A DNA stretch of 64,000 nucleotides from Desmodus rotundus (taxonomy: Eukaryota; Chordata; Mammalia; Chiroptera; Phyllostomidae). A program made the position numbers and the translations under genes. The stretch's first letter is position 1; each line of letters begins with the position of its first letter. Below the pieces are notes generated by a model. It saw only the letters and a program-made list of their open reading frames with translations. It was not told where the DNA came from and did no database searches. Shown piece after piece: positions 10,240 through 21,664 of the stretch. The stretch lies in NCBI RefSeq assembly GCF_022682495.2, contig NC_071391.1, forward strand, positions 126,957,896-127,021,895. Reading direction: 5' to 3'.

Positions 10240-10860
10240 AGTTGTTGAAAGGCTGGATCATGGAATTTAAGTTGGAAGAGAATTGAAGTAAAACTTTGAA
10301 GAGGTAATGGAGACTCAGTTATCAGAGGAGTAGCTAAGGAAAGCAGCTGGAGTGATGGGAGGCTGTGAACTGAGAATAAGATATTAGAATGTATGATGTC
10401 ACAGGTGAAAAACACTAAGGGCAATTTTAGTATCTGGGGAAGTTATTCTTAACTCTCTTTGGGGAAGGTTATGCGGTCCCTTGAAAATAAAAAGTATAGG
10501 CTCTCAATCAAGGGAAATATTTAACAAACAAAAGTTCGCATCAGTTTCAGAAAACCCACAGTTGTCCAATACTTTGGTGAATGAAGGGACAACTCGGAGC
10601 TTAGAGAATGATGATAAGGAGGATAGGGCATTGCAGAGTCTAGCAGCGTGAGCCTCAGAGGGTATTTCCTCCTAACATTCATTTACAACACTCTAAGTTT
10701 ACAACGCTTTAACTCATGCCAACTTAGTGCCCACAAGAGAGTTGCAGCAAAAGACATGGGCCACTTGGAATTGGTTATTGGGGCAAAATGGGGCAAATGG
10801 GAGTGAGACCTCCTCTTCCTTTTTATTTTAGGATGGTAACTATCACTCATGCTATTAAGG
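10240..10860. other. No recognised gene or repeat
   Basis: Purine-rich in its first half. Minus-strand open frames at 10146-10424 and 10683-11045 show no known domain. Nothing else seen. Confidence 0.4.
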
Positions 10861-10871
10861 TGTTTAAAAAA

Positions 10872-10945
10872 AAGCTCCTCAGAGAGGGGGGTAGAAGAGG
10901 GATAAATGGTAATGGAAAAATATACAATAAATTTTTTAAAAAGGT
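10872..10945 (+). mobile_element. Short bat L1 3' UTR fragment
   Basis: AGAGAGGGGGGTAGAAGAGG, GATAAATGGTAATGGAA and an A/T-rich end match a piece of the L1 3' UTR seen at about 1010-1050 and 22670-22715. It is too short to show ends. Confidence 0.55.
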
Positions 10946-10949
10946 TACT

Positions 10950-12165
10950 CACGTTACCAACACTGTTCTCTTGGAACCACACACTCTTTGAGGATGAAGC
11001 TCTGAGGGGAGGGGGTAAGATAGCTGCTGCCGTGGGCTCCTGCAAGGGGAGGGGTAAACGTCAGGTCTCCCCTGGGAGCAGGGGAGATTTTTCTGACAAC
11101 TCTGTGACAAGCTCATATCTCGCAACTCTCACCCCAAAGCAGGGAAGGCAATCTGAAGCTTTTATGTGATGATGATGAAAGAATATTTTATTGTTCATTA
11201 ATTTAACAGAGTAATTTTCTGTTGCTTGCAACCAAAGAACGTAGAATCCGTAAATTACAAAGTGAACATGAGTGTCGTACCTATTCTGTGAAGTTCACTT
11301 ACACTCATTTTACTGAGAAGAGTAGACGCGTGACCGTCGAAGGCCTTCCATAAAACCGGGCGAGCCAGCACGAGAACCAGACCCTTTGACTCTTTGTTCA
11401 GCACTCTTTGAACTTGTCTGTGTTAGGTATGCTCAGTCTGCTTCCTGCAATAAAACACAAGCCATTTGTCTTTCTTCAAAGCAAAGTGAATATAAACATG
11501 ATGGTACAGGTTATGAAACAAGGGAATACGTGAAGCATTTTTTGTCCATATCTGACTTGGAAGCAAATGAACAACAAATAAAAAAAAGAAAGAGAGAAAA
11601 CAAAACCTTCAAGCGTTGATTAAAGACAGAACAAATTGTCCCCAAAGTTTCCAGTGTAAAACAAGACAAATTCTGAAAGTTAAGTTGACAAGCATATACA
11701 GCAGTGTAATTTTTTCTTAATTAAACTGACGAAGATCCCCAGTTCCACATAAATCAACAAAAATGACAAATGTAGAGTGCTCGGAGGACATTAAGAGTTG
11801 CTAAAGGGGAATAGAAGCAAAAATGTAATAAAATAATCTGTGCTTTGCTGACTTGCTTTCCTTGGGCTAAGTGATCAGTTGGGGGTGGAGAGGGTAAGTG
11901 ACGAGGAAGAGAGATAGCAAGTTGTACAAGTTAATTCTAGGGTTGTTCCTAGTGGAAGGTACATCAGACAGGCTAAGTGGCTGCCGCCTTCCACCTTCTG
12001 AATAAAAGAAGTATAAAATTAAAGAGTAAAAGAAGTATTGATTCTTGATTTTGGGGAGATTCTCCTGATGGATTCTTTGTTGCTACATTGCACAAGGATA
12101 GATGTGCTCCTTTAATTTTGTGTAAAGTGAATTTTTACAAATTAAATCACTTTTTTCATTTCTCG
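10950..12165. other. No recognised gene or repeat
   Basis: Mostly AT-rich unique-looking DNA. The open frame at 11386-11619 ends in a lysine/arginine-rich tail made by an A-rich run near 11580-11600, and I see no domain in it. A small GC-richer patch lies at 11320-11380. Confidence 0.4.
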
Positions 12166-12239
12166 TAATTATACGAGGGGGACCGCACAAAACCCATAAT
12201 TTATTTATAAAAATTTGTGTATTCTTCCAAGTTGAAACT

Positions 12240-12620
12240 TCAGTCACCTTCAAAGTACTCTCCATTCGATGAAATACACCTGTCGAGATGTTTTTTCCCA
12301 CTGCTCAAAACAGTTTTTGAACTTGTCAATTTTGATGCCTTTTAGTGCTTCTCCCACTTTTTGTTTCACCTTTTTCACTTCAGCAGAATATTTCCCTTTG
12401 AGGACTTTTTTCATTCGGGGAAACAAATAATAAAAAAAAATAGGTTGCTTGGGGCAAGATTGGGTGAATAGGGAGGGTGGGGCATAGGGGTCAAGACAGT
12501 TTTTAGTCAAACTCTGCTGAACACTCAGCGCAGTGTGGGTAAGTGAGCTTGTAAATCGCTCACCATGAAATGGGCAAACGCATTGAAAGGGTCTTCAAAA
12601 AAATTCACTGAAGCCGAACT
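12240..12620 (-). pseudogene. Mariner transposase C-terminal fragment
   Basis: This is the decayed coding part of the element above. It once encoded a DDE/D transposase that cuts and pastes the element. The part left covers the last third: a region after HTALSV, the FPRMKKVLKGK motif and the terminal CFEQWEK helix region. A small indel breaks the frame between THTALSVQQSL...YAPP and FPRM, and no start or intact catalytic triad remains, so no active enzyme can be made from it. Confidence 0.75.
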
Positions 12621-12737
12621 CAGTGTCTCACAACAGTGCCAGCTGGTACACTGATACAGATGGGTTCCTAGAATACTCACCTAGTGGGGGAAGCCCGTAC
12701 TGCCAGGGACCCACCCTCCAGAAGATAATTTCGGTGG

Positions 12738-12755
12738 TTTTTTTTTTTTTTTTTT
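12738..12755. repeat. Poly-T run, 18 T
   Basis: An uninterrupted run of 18 T just inside the right end of the mariner remnant. Confidence 0.95.
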
Positions 12756-12964
12756 GGATCTCTCCTCGTATATAAGAAATGGCTTAATTTCTAGTAAATG
12801 CATATAAAATACATAGACTTACTGTGCTCACAGAGGTTACTAGAAATCAATAATGGCAGTTTCCCATGAGCTAGTTACGGCGACAGAATCCTTCTCATGG
12901 CAGCTTCTAGGTGAGCCATACCAGCCAATCATAGTGGGCCCATGAGGTAAAATCTGTTTGCCAT

Positions 12965-13095
12965 CTCTGGACTAGTTAGGAGGGTAGGCTTTGGAGGCAG
13001 ATGGGTCAGGATTTACAGCATCCTTGCCTGCTATGTAGCCTTGGGCAGATAATTGGACTGTTCTAAATCCCACTGATAAAAATGGAGCACATGCC
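12965..13095 (+). repeat. MIR SINE fragment
   Basis: GTAGGCTTTGGAGGCAGATG, TGCTATGTAGCCTTGGGCAG and ATAATTGGACTGTTCTAAAT follow the first two thirds of MIR. Confidence 0.65.
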
Positions 13096-13099
13096 GTCC

Positions 13100-13990
13100 T
13101 GAAGTTTAGAGAAATACATGTGCATCTTGATCATATTTTGAGCTTTTAGTTTGTCCTTTCCTGACTAAATTTCTCCTCCTATCTCCCTGCCTCCCACTAA
13201 CTGGAGCACAGTGCAATGTCCAAGAATATCTAGGTGGTGGGAGAGGAAGGGGGAAGAGCCAGTAGAGACTCTCTGGCTTTTGATTTTACAGACAGAAGGC
13301 TACCAGAGGATATAGAGGTTCCAGAGGAGGTAGAAGAGAGAAGAGGAATTGTGGAAGAAACAAAGTGGTTAGAAAAAGCAAGAGGAAGGGTGGCTTTCTC
13401 CAGATTCCTTGAGAGGGTCTGCACGTCTCTGGGAAGCGGGAACTCAGGTTCTACTTTCCTGCATGAACCAAGGTGTGTGAGGCTCTGGTTGGGGTTCCCT
13501 GCCGTGGCAGAGGGGTCCAGGTGCCACCTGGTGCATCTCTGAAGATGGAGTGAGCCACTGCATCTGAAAGACCATGCCATTTTGGACAGGGGAGGTTTCC
13601 AGGGCAACCTGTGTGCACAGAAACACAGACCAGAGGGCCCCATAGCTTGGTGCCGGGTACCTGTCCTTTTGGGTTGGCAAAGCTCGAAGGATGACTGAGC
13701 TGAAGATTTCTGTCATCCTGATTGGAAAAGAAATCAAAATAAAAATTAAACAGTTTATTGAAAGTAAAAAGGTGCAATTTTTTTTTGTAACTTTGAGTAT
13801 GACTGAGACCAATACCAACTGCCTCTGTAAAGAACCCAAAACAATGCCAAGCACACAGCAAACTCTTTAAACCACAATTATTATTATGAGGAAAGGTATT
13901 TGCAGAAATTCTTTTTGAAAAGTAAAGAATTGCTTTACAATGTGCATAAACATCCCAGTAAAATCATTTTTTTTCCTTCTTCATCTGAAT
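13100..13990. other. No recognised gene or repeat; overlapping chance frames
   Basis: Several long-ish open frames overlap here on both strands (13230-13643, 13234-13542, 13444-13854, 13451-13861). Two minus-strand frames run side by side through the same bases in different phases, which is what low stop density gives by chance. None shows a known motif. Confidence 0.4.
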
Positions 13991-14029
13991 TATTTTCCAC
14001 TCCCCCCACCTCCAGCCCAAACCCATTTA

Positions 14030-14475
14030 CCCCCTTCCCTGCTCTGCTCTGTGCCCCAGGAGGCTGACCTTTATGGGCTGCCTGACTCAGGCTCTCTTGC
14101 TGGTTGGCTTCCAGGTTGGGTCTGATCAGCAGGAGGCATAAGCAGAACCTGGGAGCGTGGGAGAGTGAGAAGTTGGGGCTTTCTTACCAGCTTCCTCCCT
14201 GCTGGGCACCAAGGGTCTGGACATGGCTGTGTCCCTGGGTAACCACAGCTCCTGCTGGTGGCTCTTCCTTCACCAGGCTACAATCACACTGCTTCTCCCT
14301 TTGCCCCTTCAGGCCTCAGAGTGGGAATGGCATCTTCTTGTTTCTGGGAACTCGACATCCTTTGATGGTTCCCTAACCCTGCCCATAGTCTGAGAGGAGT
14401 CCTTCCATTAAATTCTCCTCATTTGAAATATCTGAGTAGAATTGTTTCCTGCTTGGACCTTGACAGATAACATCA
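14030..14475 (+). repeat. Ancient interspersed repeat, family not assigned
   Basis: The order GGCTGCCTGACTCAGGCTCT, GGTTGGGTCTGATCAGCAGG, CCTTTGCCCCTTCAGGCCTC, CATTAAATTCTCCTCATTTG and TTTCCTGCTTGGACCTTGAC matches a common mammalian repeat that ends in 'attaaactctcc...tttcctgc.gggaccctgac'. I recognise the string but not its family name with confidence. The plus-strand open frame at 14104-14376 is inside it and is not a gene. Confidence 0.5.
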
Positions 14476-14684
14476 GCAAGATTATTCTTTGTTTTGTTTG
14501 CCCAGTAGTGGGAATGGTTATAATGATCTGGTCACTCTGTCCAACTCAGATTCCATTAGGACCCACAGCTCCTATCAGTTAGCATGAGAGCCAATCGAGA
14601 CTGTGGCCCAGCCAGCGCCTGGGCCTGCGGGGCATGTTCAGTTAAAGATAGGAAAATGGATAGCCAGGGCCTGAAAAGGTGTTG

Positions 14685-14800
14685 CCATCACTCTGACCTT
14701 GGTTCAAATTTCTACTTATGATTTACTTTCACTTGTGTAATTTAACCTCTACAAGCATTCCTTTCTTCATTTATAATATGTGCTTGATATAAGCTTGTGG
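14685..14800 (+). repeat. MIR SINE fragment, diverged
   Basis: ATCACTCTGACCTTGGTTCA, TTACTTTCACTTGTGTAATT and TAACCTCTACAAGCATTCCT follow the middle of MIR with many changes. Confidence 0.5.
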
Positions 14801-15460
14801 TAAGAAAAACAAGATGATGAAAAGCACTTTTCATACATGTATTACCCTGAATATGTGAAAATGGTCAGTTGTTCTTGGGCATCAGCTATGAGGCTCTGTA
14901 AGGTCAAGCCTTCTTTCAGCGGCCTTAGCTTTCTGGGGTGAGCTAACAACATTGCAGGTGCTCCTGCCGTGGGAATGGCAACTGTAGGGCAAAACTGATG
15001 GTTCAAAGCCCTTCCTTATCTTATCTGGCCAGACAGAAACAGAGAATGTGTTGAATTCTAGGTGGTTGCTTGCTAGGTGTGATTCCTGAGGCAAAATGGA
15101 AGGCTGCTCAGGGATGGTGAATATTCATCAACTCTGATATTTCAAAAGCCCTTTTATTGATTGATTGATGAGACCTCAGGCCTTAGGCCAGTGGTTAAAG
15201 AAATAATAAAGCTTTAATTTCCATTACAGTTCAAATGACCTACAACCCAGCCTTTCCTGAGATGGGGGGCAGGGCTGTGATGGGGTTCTGGAGGAGAGGA
15301 TTGAGTACCAGGTGCTTGGACGATGGGGATACAGAGGTGATAGGCAGCTTCTTTAGGAATTTCTCTAGGAGCAAAATCTTTGAGGAAAGCTAACTTTAGG
15401 CTTATTTAGGATAATAATGTAGCTTCTCTGGAAAAGTCTTTGCTGTGCAGGAATAGGAAT
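14800..15460. other. No recognised gene or repeat
   Basis: Unique-looking DNA; a small open frame (14882-15094, minus) has no recognisable motif. Confidence 0.4.
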
Positions 15461-15463
15461 CTA

Positions 15464-15635
15464 GGTAGTGGTTGTTACATCAGGCTGAACATTGGAATCA
15501 TCATCTCGGGAGCTATAAAAAATACTTAAGCCTGGTTCCCACCTGGAAACGTTCTGGTTTAATGTATTTGGAGTGGGGTTTGAGCATCTGGATTTTTCAG
15601 AGCTTCCAAATGATTCCAGTTGCAGCCAGAAGGAA
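15464..15635 (+). repeat. MER5-type hAT-Charlie MITE
   Basis: GTAGTGGTTGTTACATCAGG, GAACATTGGAATCATCATCT, TACTTAAGCCTGGTTCCCAC and GAGCATCTGGATTTTTCAGA follow the MER5 order ('gtggttctcaa...tcagaatcacc...ttgctgggccccac...'). A short non-coding DNA transposon fossil. Confidence 0.7.
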
Positions 15636-15748
15636 CCGCTGGTCAGGATATTATGATTTGCCTAAATTTAGGAGTGAAAGTCTCAGGTGTGGTATTTAGG
15701 GGCTCATCCGTTGGGCGAGACCAGCATGGAGTACTTGATTTTGTGTAG

Positions 15749-15795
15749 CCATCCTGGGCCCCACGTGGCCCGCAGGCCGCGGTTGGACATCCTTG
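15749..15795. mobile_element. hAT-like terminal fragment
   Basis: CACGTGGCCCGCAGGCCGCG followed by GTTGGACATCCTTG resembles the end of a small hAT element with a palindromic GGCCCGCGGGCC core and a CAGGGGTGTCC-type tip. Only about 47 bases are recognisable and the other end is missing. It resembles the termini at 25457-25669. Confidence 0.5.
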
Positions 15796-15935
15796 TGTGC
15801 AGAGTGTCTATATTTGAAAATCAGTCCCTCACGTTGAAAACATGTTATAAGTTTCTTTCCGTTCTGATGTAGCCAGGGAGTCCCTAAGGGCCTCAAGAAG
15901 GTTTTGATTCGAGACCCTGTTTCCTTCTCATATGC

Positions 15936-15962
15936 TTGTGTATGTGTATATGTGTGTGTGCT
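15936..15962. repeat. TG-rich microsatellite
   Basis: Imperfect TG/TA repeat (TGTATGTGTATATGTGTGTG) ending in a TGTGTGTGC tract. Confidence 0.85.
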
Positions 15963-16419
15963 TATGTGCACACGTGCCTATATGCACTGCCATTCATTGT
16001 GAAGGGAGTGGGAGAGGCGGTGGTACTTGAGATGATGAGCAGCCAGAGGGCAGAAACGGGGCATTTCCCCCCCACCCAACCCATACATCCCATCACAGTA
16101 CCAAGAATAACTCAGTTCACTGGAATATTCTATAAATGGAAGTCTGGCTAACAGCATTTTTGAGGAAGCTGAGTTAAAGATTATAAGCTGGAACACACGG
16201 ATTAGAATTTTTGCTCTGATACAGCTGCATTACCATAAACACAAGTTACATTGCCCAAGCCTCAGATGTATTACATGTACAACAATGATTTAAAAATAAA
16301 GAACAACAATAAAACTGGGTCTCACATAATTATAGACAGATATAGCTAGTATCGTGCCTGGCATACACCTTGGTCTCTCAAGGTGAAATGGGGTACAGTG
16401 AGCTTTAAGCCCATGCACA

Positions 16420-16500
16420 GGGCTGTTGTGAGGATCCTATGAGATGCTGTTTGTACAGTACTTGGTAAACTATCAAGTGCCATAGAAATGTGAATTGTTA
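16420..16500 (+). repeat. MIR SINE 3' fragment
   Basis: GGGCTGTTGTGAGGATCCTA, TTTGTACAGTACTTGGTAAA and GTGCCATAGAAATGTGAATT match the last third of MIR. Confidence 0.6.
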
Positions 16501-16504
16501 TGCA

Positions 16505-17190
16505 CGTAAGTGGAGATGGGGAAGTGTTCTAAGTATAGGGAAGATTTGAGCTGGGGAGGAACTGAGGCAGCACCAAGGGCACTCTTCTTACCCGAACCCC
16601 TGTAACTCACTGGCCAGCACTGCTCCCTGGCCAGCCAGTGCTCTTCATTGATGGTTTTGTTCAGGTCCCTGTCTTGTAGTCTCCCCACCCACCCATCCAC
16701 CCAGTAGACTTTAAGCACCTAGAATGCAGTATCTTATATTATTAAGTAATATTTTCTCCTGACCAGGGTCCTGATATATCTGTTTGCATTTGAAGTTTGT
16801 GTTTCTCTCTCCTTCATGGGAGGAAATAAGTCTTTTGTTAGGGACTTATTCAACACCATCCAAGACTGAATGCTTGGAAACTGCCAAGGGAACAACTTAT
16901 GCCCTTGTTGGGTCTTGTCCTGCAAATCCCTTAGGTCTTTAGGACAGGCAAGCCAGTTGGGGAGGATCAGGAAGAGGAAGCCCTGAGTGATTTGCTGATC
17001 CTTGGTTACTCCATTATCCTCTCCTGCTTGGTGGGGATTTTCAAGCTGAGCTGATGATCTCTGTGTTGGCACTTTTGCCTTTAGGCTACTCCTTGATTTG
17101 AATTGGTTTCTGCCTTGGTAGCTGGAGTAAAACCTCCCTCCTCCCTGCCCAGATCCCTCCATTTACCAGTCCTCAACACAGTCTCTGGTA
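16505..17190. other. No recognised gene or repeat
   Basis: Includes a short CCCACCCACCCATCC tract near 16684-16702. The minus-strand frame at 16734-17162 (142 codons) has no domain I recognise and no splice context, so I treat it as chance. Confidence 0.4.
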
Positions 17191-17196
17191 CTCAAC

Positions 17197-17226
17197 AATG
17201 AATGAGTGAGTGAATGAATGAATGAA
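17197..17226. repeat. (TGAA)n microsatellite
   Basis: Short imperfect tetranucleotide repeat, AATGAATGAGTGAGTGAATG followed by AATGAATGAA. Confidence 0.85.
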
Positions 17227-17639
17227 AGCCTTTCTTGCTGGGGACTCTCAGAGTACTGGGCTCCTATGAATCATTGCCCTCTTGTTCAGGGCTCTTTTCA
17301 CCAACATACAGATTCTCAGCAGAAGCTCAGCCTCCAGAAGGAGCTTCCTTAGTTGGAACTACTTATTACCTGCCCCTATCTGCTCAGGTTAACAGCCTCT
17401 ATCACCGCTGCCACAGTCGGTCACTGTGGCCAGCCTGTCAAGCCCTGCCAGTTTGAGGACCTTGGTCTCACTGAGAGATGTCAAACTGATTAACCAGCGG
17501 ATCCTTGCTAGGACAGCGAGGGTGCTTTCATTTAAAATGACAACTTGGGACCAAAATTGGAAGTGAAACCAAACCTGACAATCAAACTGGGATTTTGAGC
17601 AGTGTGGGTGAGAAATCTCAGCTCTGAGCAAAACTGTCT

Positions 17640-17755
17640 CGGGCCTAAATTAGCTGGTGTGACCTTGGGCAAATCGCTGATCACCTCTGGGCCTCAGTTT
17701 TCCATTCTTCAAATTGAAGGGAATGAAGAATATGATTTCTAAGGTCTCTCCTGGT
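17640..17755 (+). repeat. MIR SINE fragment
   Basis: TTAGCTGGTGTGACCTTGGG, CAAATCGCTGATCACCTCTG and GGCCTCAGTTTTCCATTCTT follow the MIR core. Confidence 0.8.
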
Positions 17756-17759
17756 ATTT

Positions 17760-19650
17760 ATCCTCTACAGTGCTCTGCTGCTATACCTCTCAGACAGATG
17801 TTGCCTTGCTGGCTGCTAACCACCAGCTGCTCTATCTGGGGCCCGGGAACTGGGAAAAATGCCTGCAGCACCCTTGTGGGAAGCCATTCCTAGCCTGAGT
17901 CAGCCTCTGTCGACTGACTGAGGCCGTGGATACCTGTATTTGCTGTGCTATTCTCACATCTCAGCAATAGCCCTCTTCTTCAAGGGCTAAATGCTCTTGA
18001 ACGGGGATCATTTCAGGGACAGGGACTGAGCTGGGCCAGAAGGGTGACTGGTTTGCAGAACAGCGCTGGGCTTGGAGAAGAGTTGGGGCTTCCCTTACCT
18101 GTACTTCATCTTTCCTACAACACAGGTGGGCTAGTGAAGACCAGAATCCAGCCCTCATGTACCTTTTTCTCTCTAGATACTTTGGCAAAGACTGGGCTAT
18201 TACCTGAGCATACTTTTGAACTGAGATAGCATTTGGCAACAGATCTTTTATAAATGATGGCTTTGACGTTATATCTCTGTTAGAGTAATTTACTCCCCAC
18301 AGTAATTTTGACTGAGTTTGTTCTACACAGAGGGTTATTTTAATCATTCTTTTGGTTGTTATTGATGAGGGCTTTTCAAAAAAGATTAGAAGATTAGTTT
18401 AAAATTATCTCCAGAGAACTTAATAACAAGGACAGGAATATAGACTAAAACAAATCAAGGGCTGTCATAGATGTACTAAAATACTATTATTTGATGAATT
18501 GGGGACATACTGGTACACTAATGTCAAGACTTGGATACACCCTCTCTTGCTTGACTTGTACCTGAGGGTGACCCTCACTCTCCCTGTCCATTAAGGTACT
18601 CATGCGTTTGTGCCTCTTTTCATGCTCTTCCCTTTCTCTGCCAGGCTTGGCCCATCCAGAGCACTCCAGTCCAAAGAGTCCTTTTGATCCCCGCCTTTCC
18701 CTGGAAGCTCTCTTTAGAACCTGTGTCTCTACCTTCACCTGACAGGCTGGTATTATCTGTGAAAATATCATTCTCATAGATTATTTTAGGAGGGATATCT
18801 GTTGGTTTCCCAAGATACTAATAGTTATTCTGAGAAAGAAAGGGGAATGGTTTATGAATAACTTTCTTTGGGGAATGTTGAGTTAAAGGTAAAAGGGTGC
18901 GTGTGTGTGTTTTGAAGAACTTCTCAGAGCCTTTGGTATACTGCTGAACTTTCTGAATTTCCCAATAGGGAGGCAGTGTGCAGCTTTCTTCAAAGTCCCT
19001 TGATTTACCTCTAGTACAGGGGATGTTTAATGTAAGGATACATGGGAGAATAAGAAAGCTATGAATCTCTCCAAAAATTAGGATGGTCTCACTGCTGGGC
19101 CTTATGGGGATTAAAATGCGTCGAGAACTAGAAGGCTCCAGTGAGACTCCAAGTTGCTCACATCCAGGCTTCACGGACTTTGGGGTCTCCTCACAAACAA
19201 GACCCACGTCCTTGCTGGGGTGTACTCCTGTGCTACTGCAGTGACCGATACTCTATGTATTTGCAATTCAAATTCGTGAAAAAGTTTATCTCTTTGAACC
19301 AACTAATAATTACTGTCCCTGGTTGGGCAGTCTTGTGCCATATTATGCCAAGGCCACTAAAAAGAATGTCCATGTGCTACCCCTTGGTCTCTGATGTAAT
19401 CAGCAGTTGCCTCTGTGCAAAGTCAGCCTTAACGGCCCTTCCCTGGAGCAGGGGCTTTGCTGGAAGGGAAGCTGGGATAGGCTGTCTCATGAGTGACATA
19501 CTGTCTTGTGACCCCTTTTCAAGCACTGCTAAATGTTAGGGGACAAATAGGAATGGTTTACATACTTTAGATTGATGATCCTGCCTCTAGTCATGCGTAC
19601 TCAAGGCTTTCGGGCCCTGTCCTGTGACCCTCCCTGGTAATGTCCACTCT
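17760..19650. other. No recognised gene or repeat
   Basis: Moderate-GC, unique-looking DNA with short frames on both strands (for example 17945-18229, 17961-18347, 18487-18777, 18818-19207, 19141-19539). Plus and minus frames overlap at 17961-18229, and none has a recognisable family signature. Confidence 0.35.
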
Positions 19651-19657
19651 AACTGAG

Positions 19658-19679
19658 TGTGTGTGTGTGTGTGTGTGTA
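19658..19679. repeat. (GT)11 microsatellite
   Basis: A perfect GT dinucleotide tract of 22 bases. Confidence 0.95.
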
Positions 19680-20552
19680 GGGGGGCATGGGTACAGAAGG
19701 CTGGGTAACAGAAAGGGAGGAGAGGATTGGCACAGACTTTGCAGGGTGAGCTGCTCACTATCAGGTCTTTGTTTCTCTTCTCTTGGAGGTGACGATGAAT
19801 ACCTTTCTCCAAGATAGATCACAACCACCTTACCCTTTGTCTGCAGTTCTCCGGAGGGTCCAGGCTTCTAGTTTAAGAGCCAGCCCATCACATCTCCAAC
19901 TAATTAAAGAAGGACTTGGTCTCTAGGTGAGCTCCCTCCCCTTTCACACAGGGAGGGTCTTTCTTTGTAGGATCTGACCAGATAATGGCCATAGCATCCA
20001 TGTAATGACAGTGCCACACACATGGGAGAGATCAGGTCTCTCCCACAATCTCTCAAGCAGATGACAAAGGATGATACATAGGAATCTAAAAGTGGAGTCA
20101 AGTCAGAAGAGAGCCTGGCAGGGCTTAGGGCAGATGGTCAGAGCTTCCCTGTGGGAAAGCTGAGGTTCAAGGGGGACTTAGACTGCTGGGTTGATAGACT
20201 GTTAGGCCATCCCCAAGAGTACAGGTTGGGATGTTTGCAGTCTGATCCTTATGTGGGTGTGCAGGGGCTAAAAAATGTTATCCCCATGTTAGAGGTCAGG
20301 GCGGGGGAGCCAGACCATGCCTAGGCCCCACTTGAGAGTGACAAAGGGATTTCTATAGAATCAGCAAGTCTGGCTTTTGTGGGTACAGGCCTTGGCAGGG
20401 ATGACCTTAAACCTGAAGGGGGAAGAAGTTGTGAGAGGCAGCTGGGGAAGGTGTGCCAGGTAATTACTGGGACCTTCCTCTTAGTCTTGTTCTCAGCTCC
20501 GCATCTTCTGTCTCTCACCCTGGTTCTAGCTTTCTCTTTCTTTTCCCAGCTC

Positions 20553-20710
20553 TTTCTTAGATGCCTAAGAATCCCCTGCGTGTCTGTTAAAAGTTGCACT
20601 TTCATGGGACTCATCCCCAGTGATTCTGATTTGGTATTTCTGGGCTGGGGCCCAATAACCTGAAATTTTAAGAGCCACGCTAGCTGATTCTGAAACAGGT
20701 CTATGGGCCC
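20553..20710 (+). repeat. MER5-type hAT-Charlie MITE
   Basis: ATGCCTAAGAATCCCCTGCG, TCATCCCCAGTGATTCTGAT, TTGGTATTTCTGGGCTGGGG and CCCAATAACCTGAAATTTTA keep the MER5 order and spacing. Confidence 0.75.
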
Positions 20711-20879
20711 TACTTGATCATTATGTAAAATCTAGAACTGGATTTTATTTACTTTTATCTGAAGTGGTATTAAAACAATTTGTTCTGAAGAATGTCCATG
20801 TACCACTGATAACTGTTGGCTAAACTTGAACTTACTGTTGACTTTCTGACTACATCATGAGCATTAGCCAGGGGATGTA

Positions 20880-21220
20880 AGAAACAGCTATAATTTTAAT
20901 TCCCCAGATGCACACATGTGTAGGGACATAGCTCTGCGCCTATCTGTGTGTACACACACACAGTTCATTTATCTCGGCTCTAAGTGTCAGGGTTGCCATT
21001 CAGGAATTAAAACCCATTTCTATAAATTGTTACTGGTGTCTGCTGTTCCTGACTGTGGACTGAATGAACAACTGCAAAAGCTAACGTTCCTCTGTGTCTT
21101 TATTGCTGCAATGTTTTCCTCCCCAAACCCTATAAGGCTTTGCAATGTTTTTATCTAACAAGGATGTGAATAGCAAATTTCCAAGATATTAAGCTCATGT
21201 CTCCACAGGGCCTCACAGTT
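20880..21220. other. Unique block, no gene seen
   Basis: No repeat match by eye. The open frame at 20916-21158 has no motif I know. A CACACACACA stretch lies at about 20953-20962. The low-divergence look is only an impression and I make no functional claim. Confidence 0.25.
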
Positions 21221-21509
21221 TAACCAATTATTCTCTCATGAGTGGAGCGGAAGAAATGTTTAAGGAGGCTCAGCCGAACTCTCTCCAAGTGTGCGGTAGG
21301 CAGCGTTACTTCCATCCACTTGCTGAGTATGGTTCTGGAAGGTCAGGGCTCTTCTGGTGAAAGGTATGTTGCTGCTGCTGGATGATTGTGCTTGTCCTAG
21401 GTGAGCCTCAGACTTCAGTTCTGTATTATCAATATTTTTAAATTCTCTCTGTCATTAGATAATTTGTTATGTGGTTGGAGAAGGCCACTGCCAGATTCTT
21501 ATTCAGTTG

Positions 21510-21660
21510 GAAGTCCTCCTGTCTGGGTCTTGTTTTGATCTGTCACTAGCCAGCTGAGTGACTGAACAAGACATTGAATCTCTTAGTCATTGGTTTCCTC
21601 ATCTTTGATTGGGGATGGTACTTGTTTTATCTTTCCAGTCTTTGGAAAGGATCGAGTGAA
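21510..21660 (+). repeat. MIR SINE fragment
   Basis: GTCACTAGCCAGCTGAGTGA, CTGAACAAGACATTGAATCT and TGGTTTCCTCATCTTTGATT follow MIR. Confidence 0.65.
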
Positions 21661-21664
21661 ACTG

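Larger units (their letters stand above)
12172..12770 (-). mobile_element. Deleted mariner-type DNA transposon with transposase remnant
   Basis: Both ends carry TATACGAGG as an inverted repeat (left about 12170-12178, right CCTCGTATA about 12764-12772), consistent with insertion at TA. On the minus strand the interior keeps the C-terminal transposase region: THTALSVQQSL, then a frame-shifted tract ending YLFPRMKKVLKGK, and FKNCFEQWEKTSRQVYFIEW. These match the mariner 'HTALSV', 'FPRLK' and 'CFEQW' blocks. At about 600 bases it is roughly half a full mariner; the N-terminal DNA-binding part and most of the catalytic core are gone and frameshifts remain. The TIR looks like that of irritans-type mariners, but the subfamily is uncertain. 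A run of 18 T lies near the right end. It is unrelated to the mariner at 29.0 kb. Confidence 0.8.

Noticed and set aside
12083..12301. Minus-strand frame as an independent gene
   Set aside because: It covers the end of the mariner transposase remnant and runs past the terminal inverted repeat, so it is transposon debris.
13230..13861. Cluster of 100-137 codon frames on both strands
   Set aside because: They overlap in several phases, share no protein-family motif, and lack convincing splice sites; low stop density explains them.
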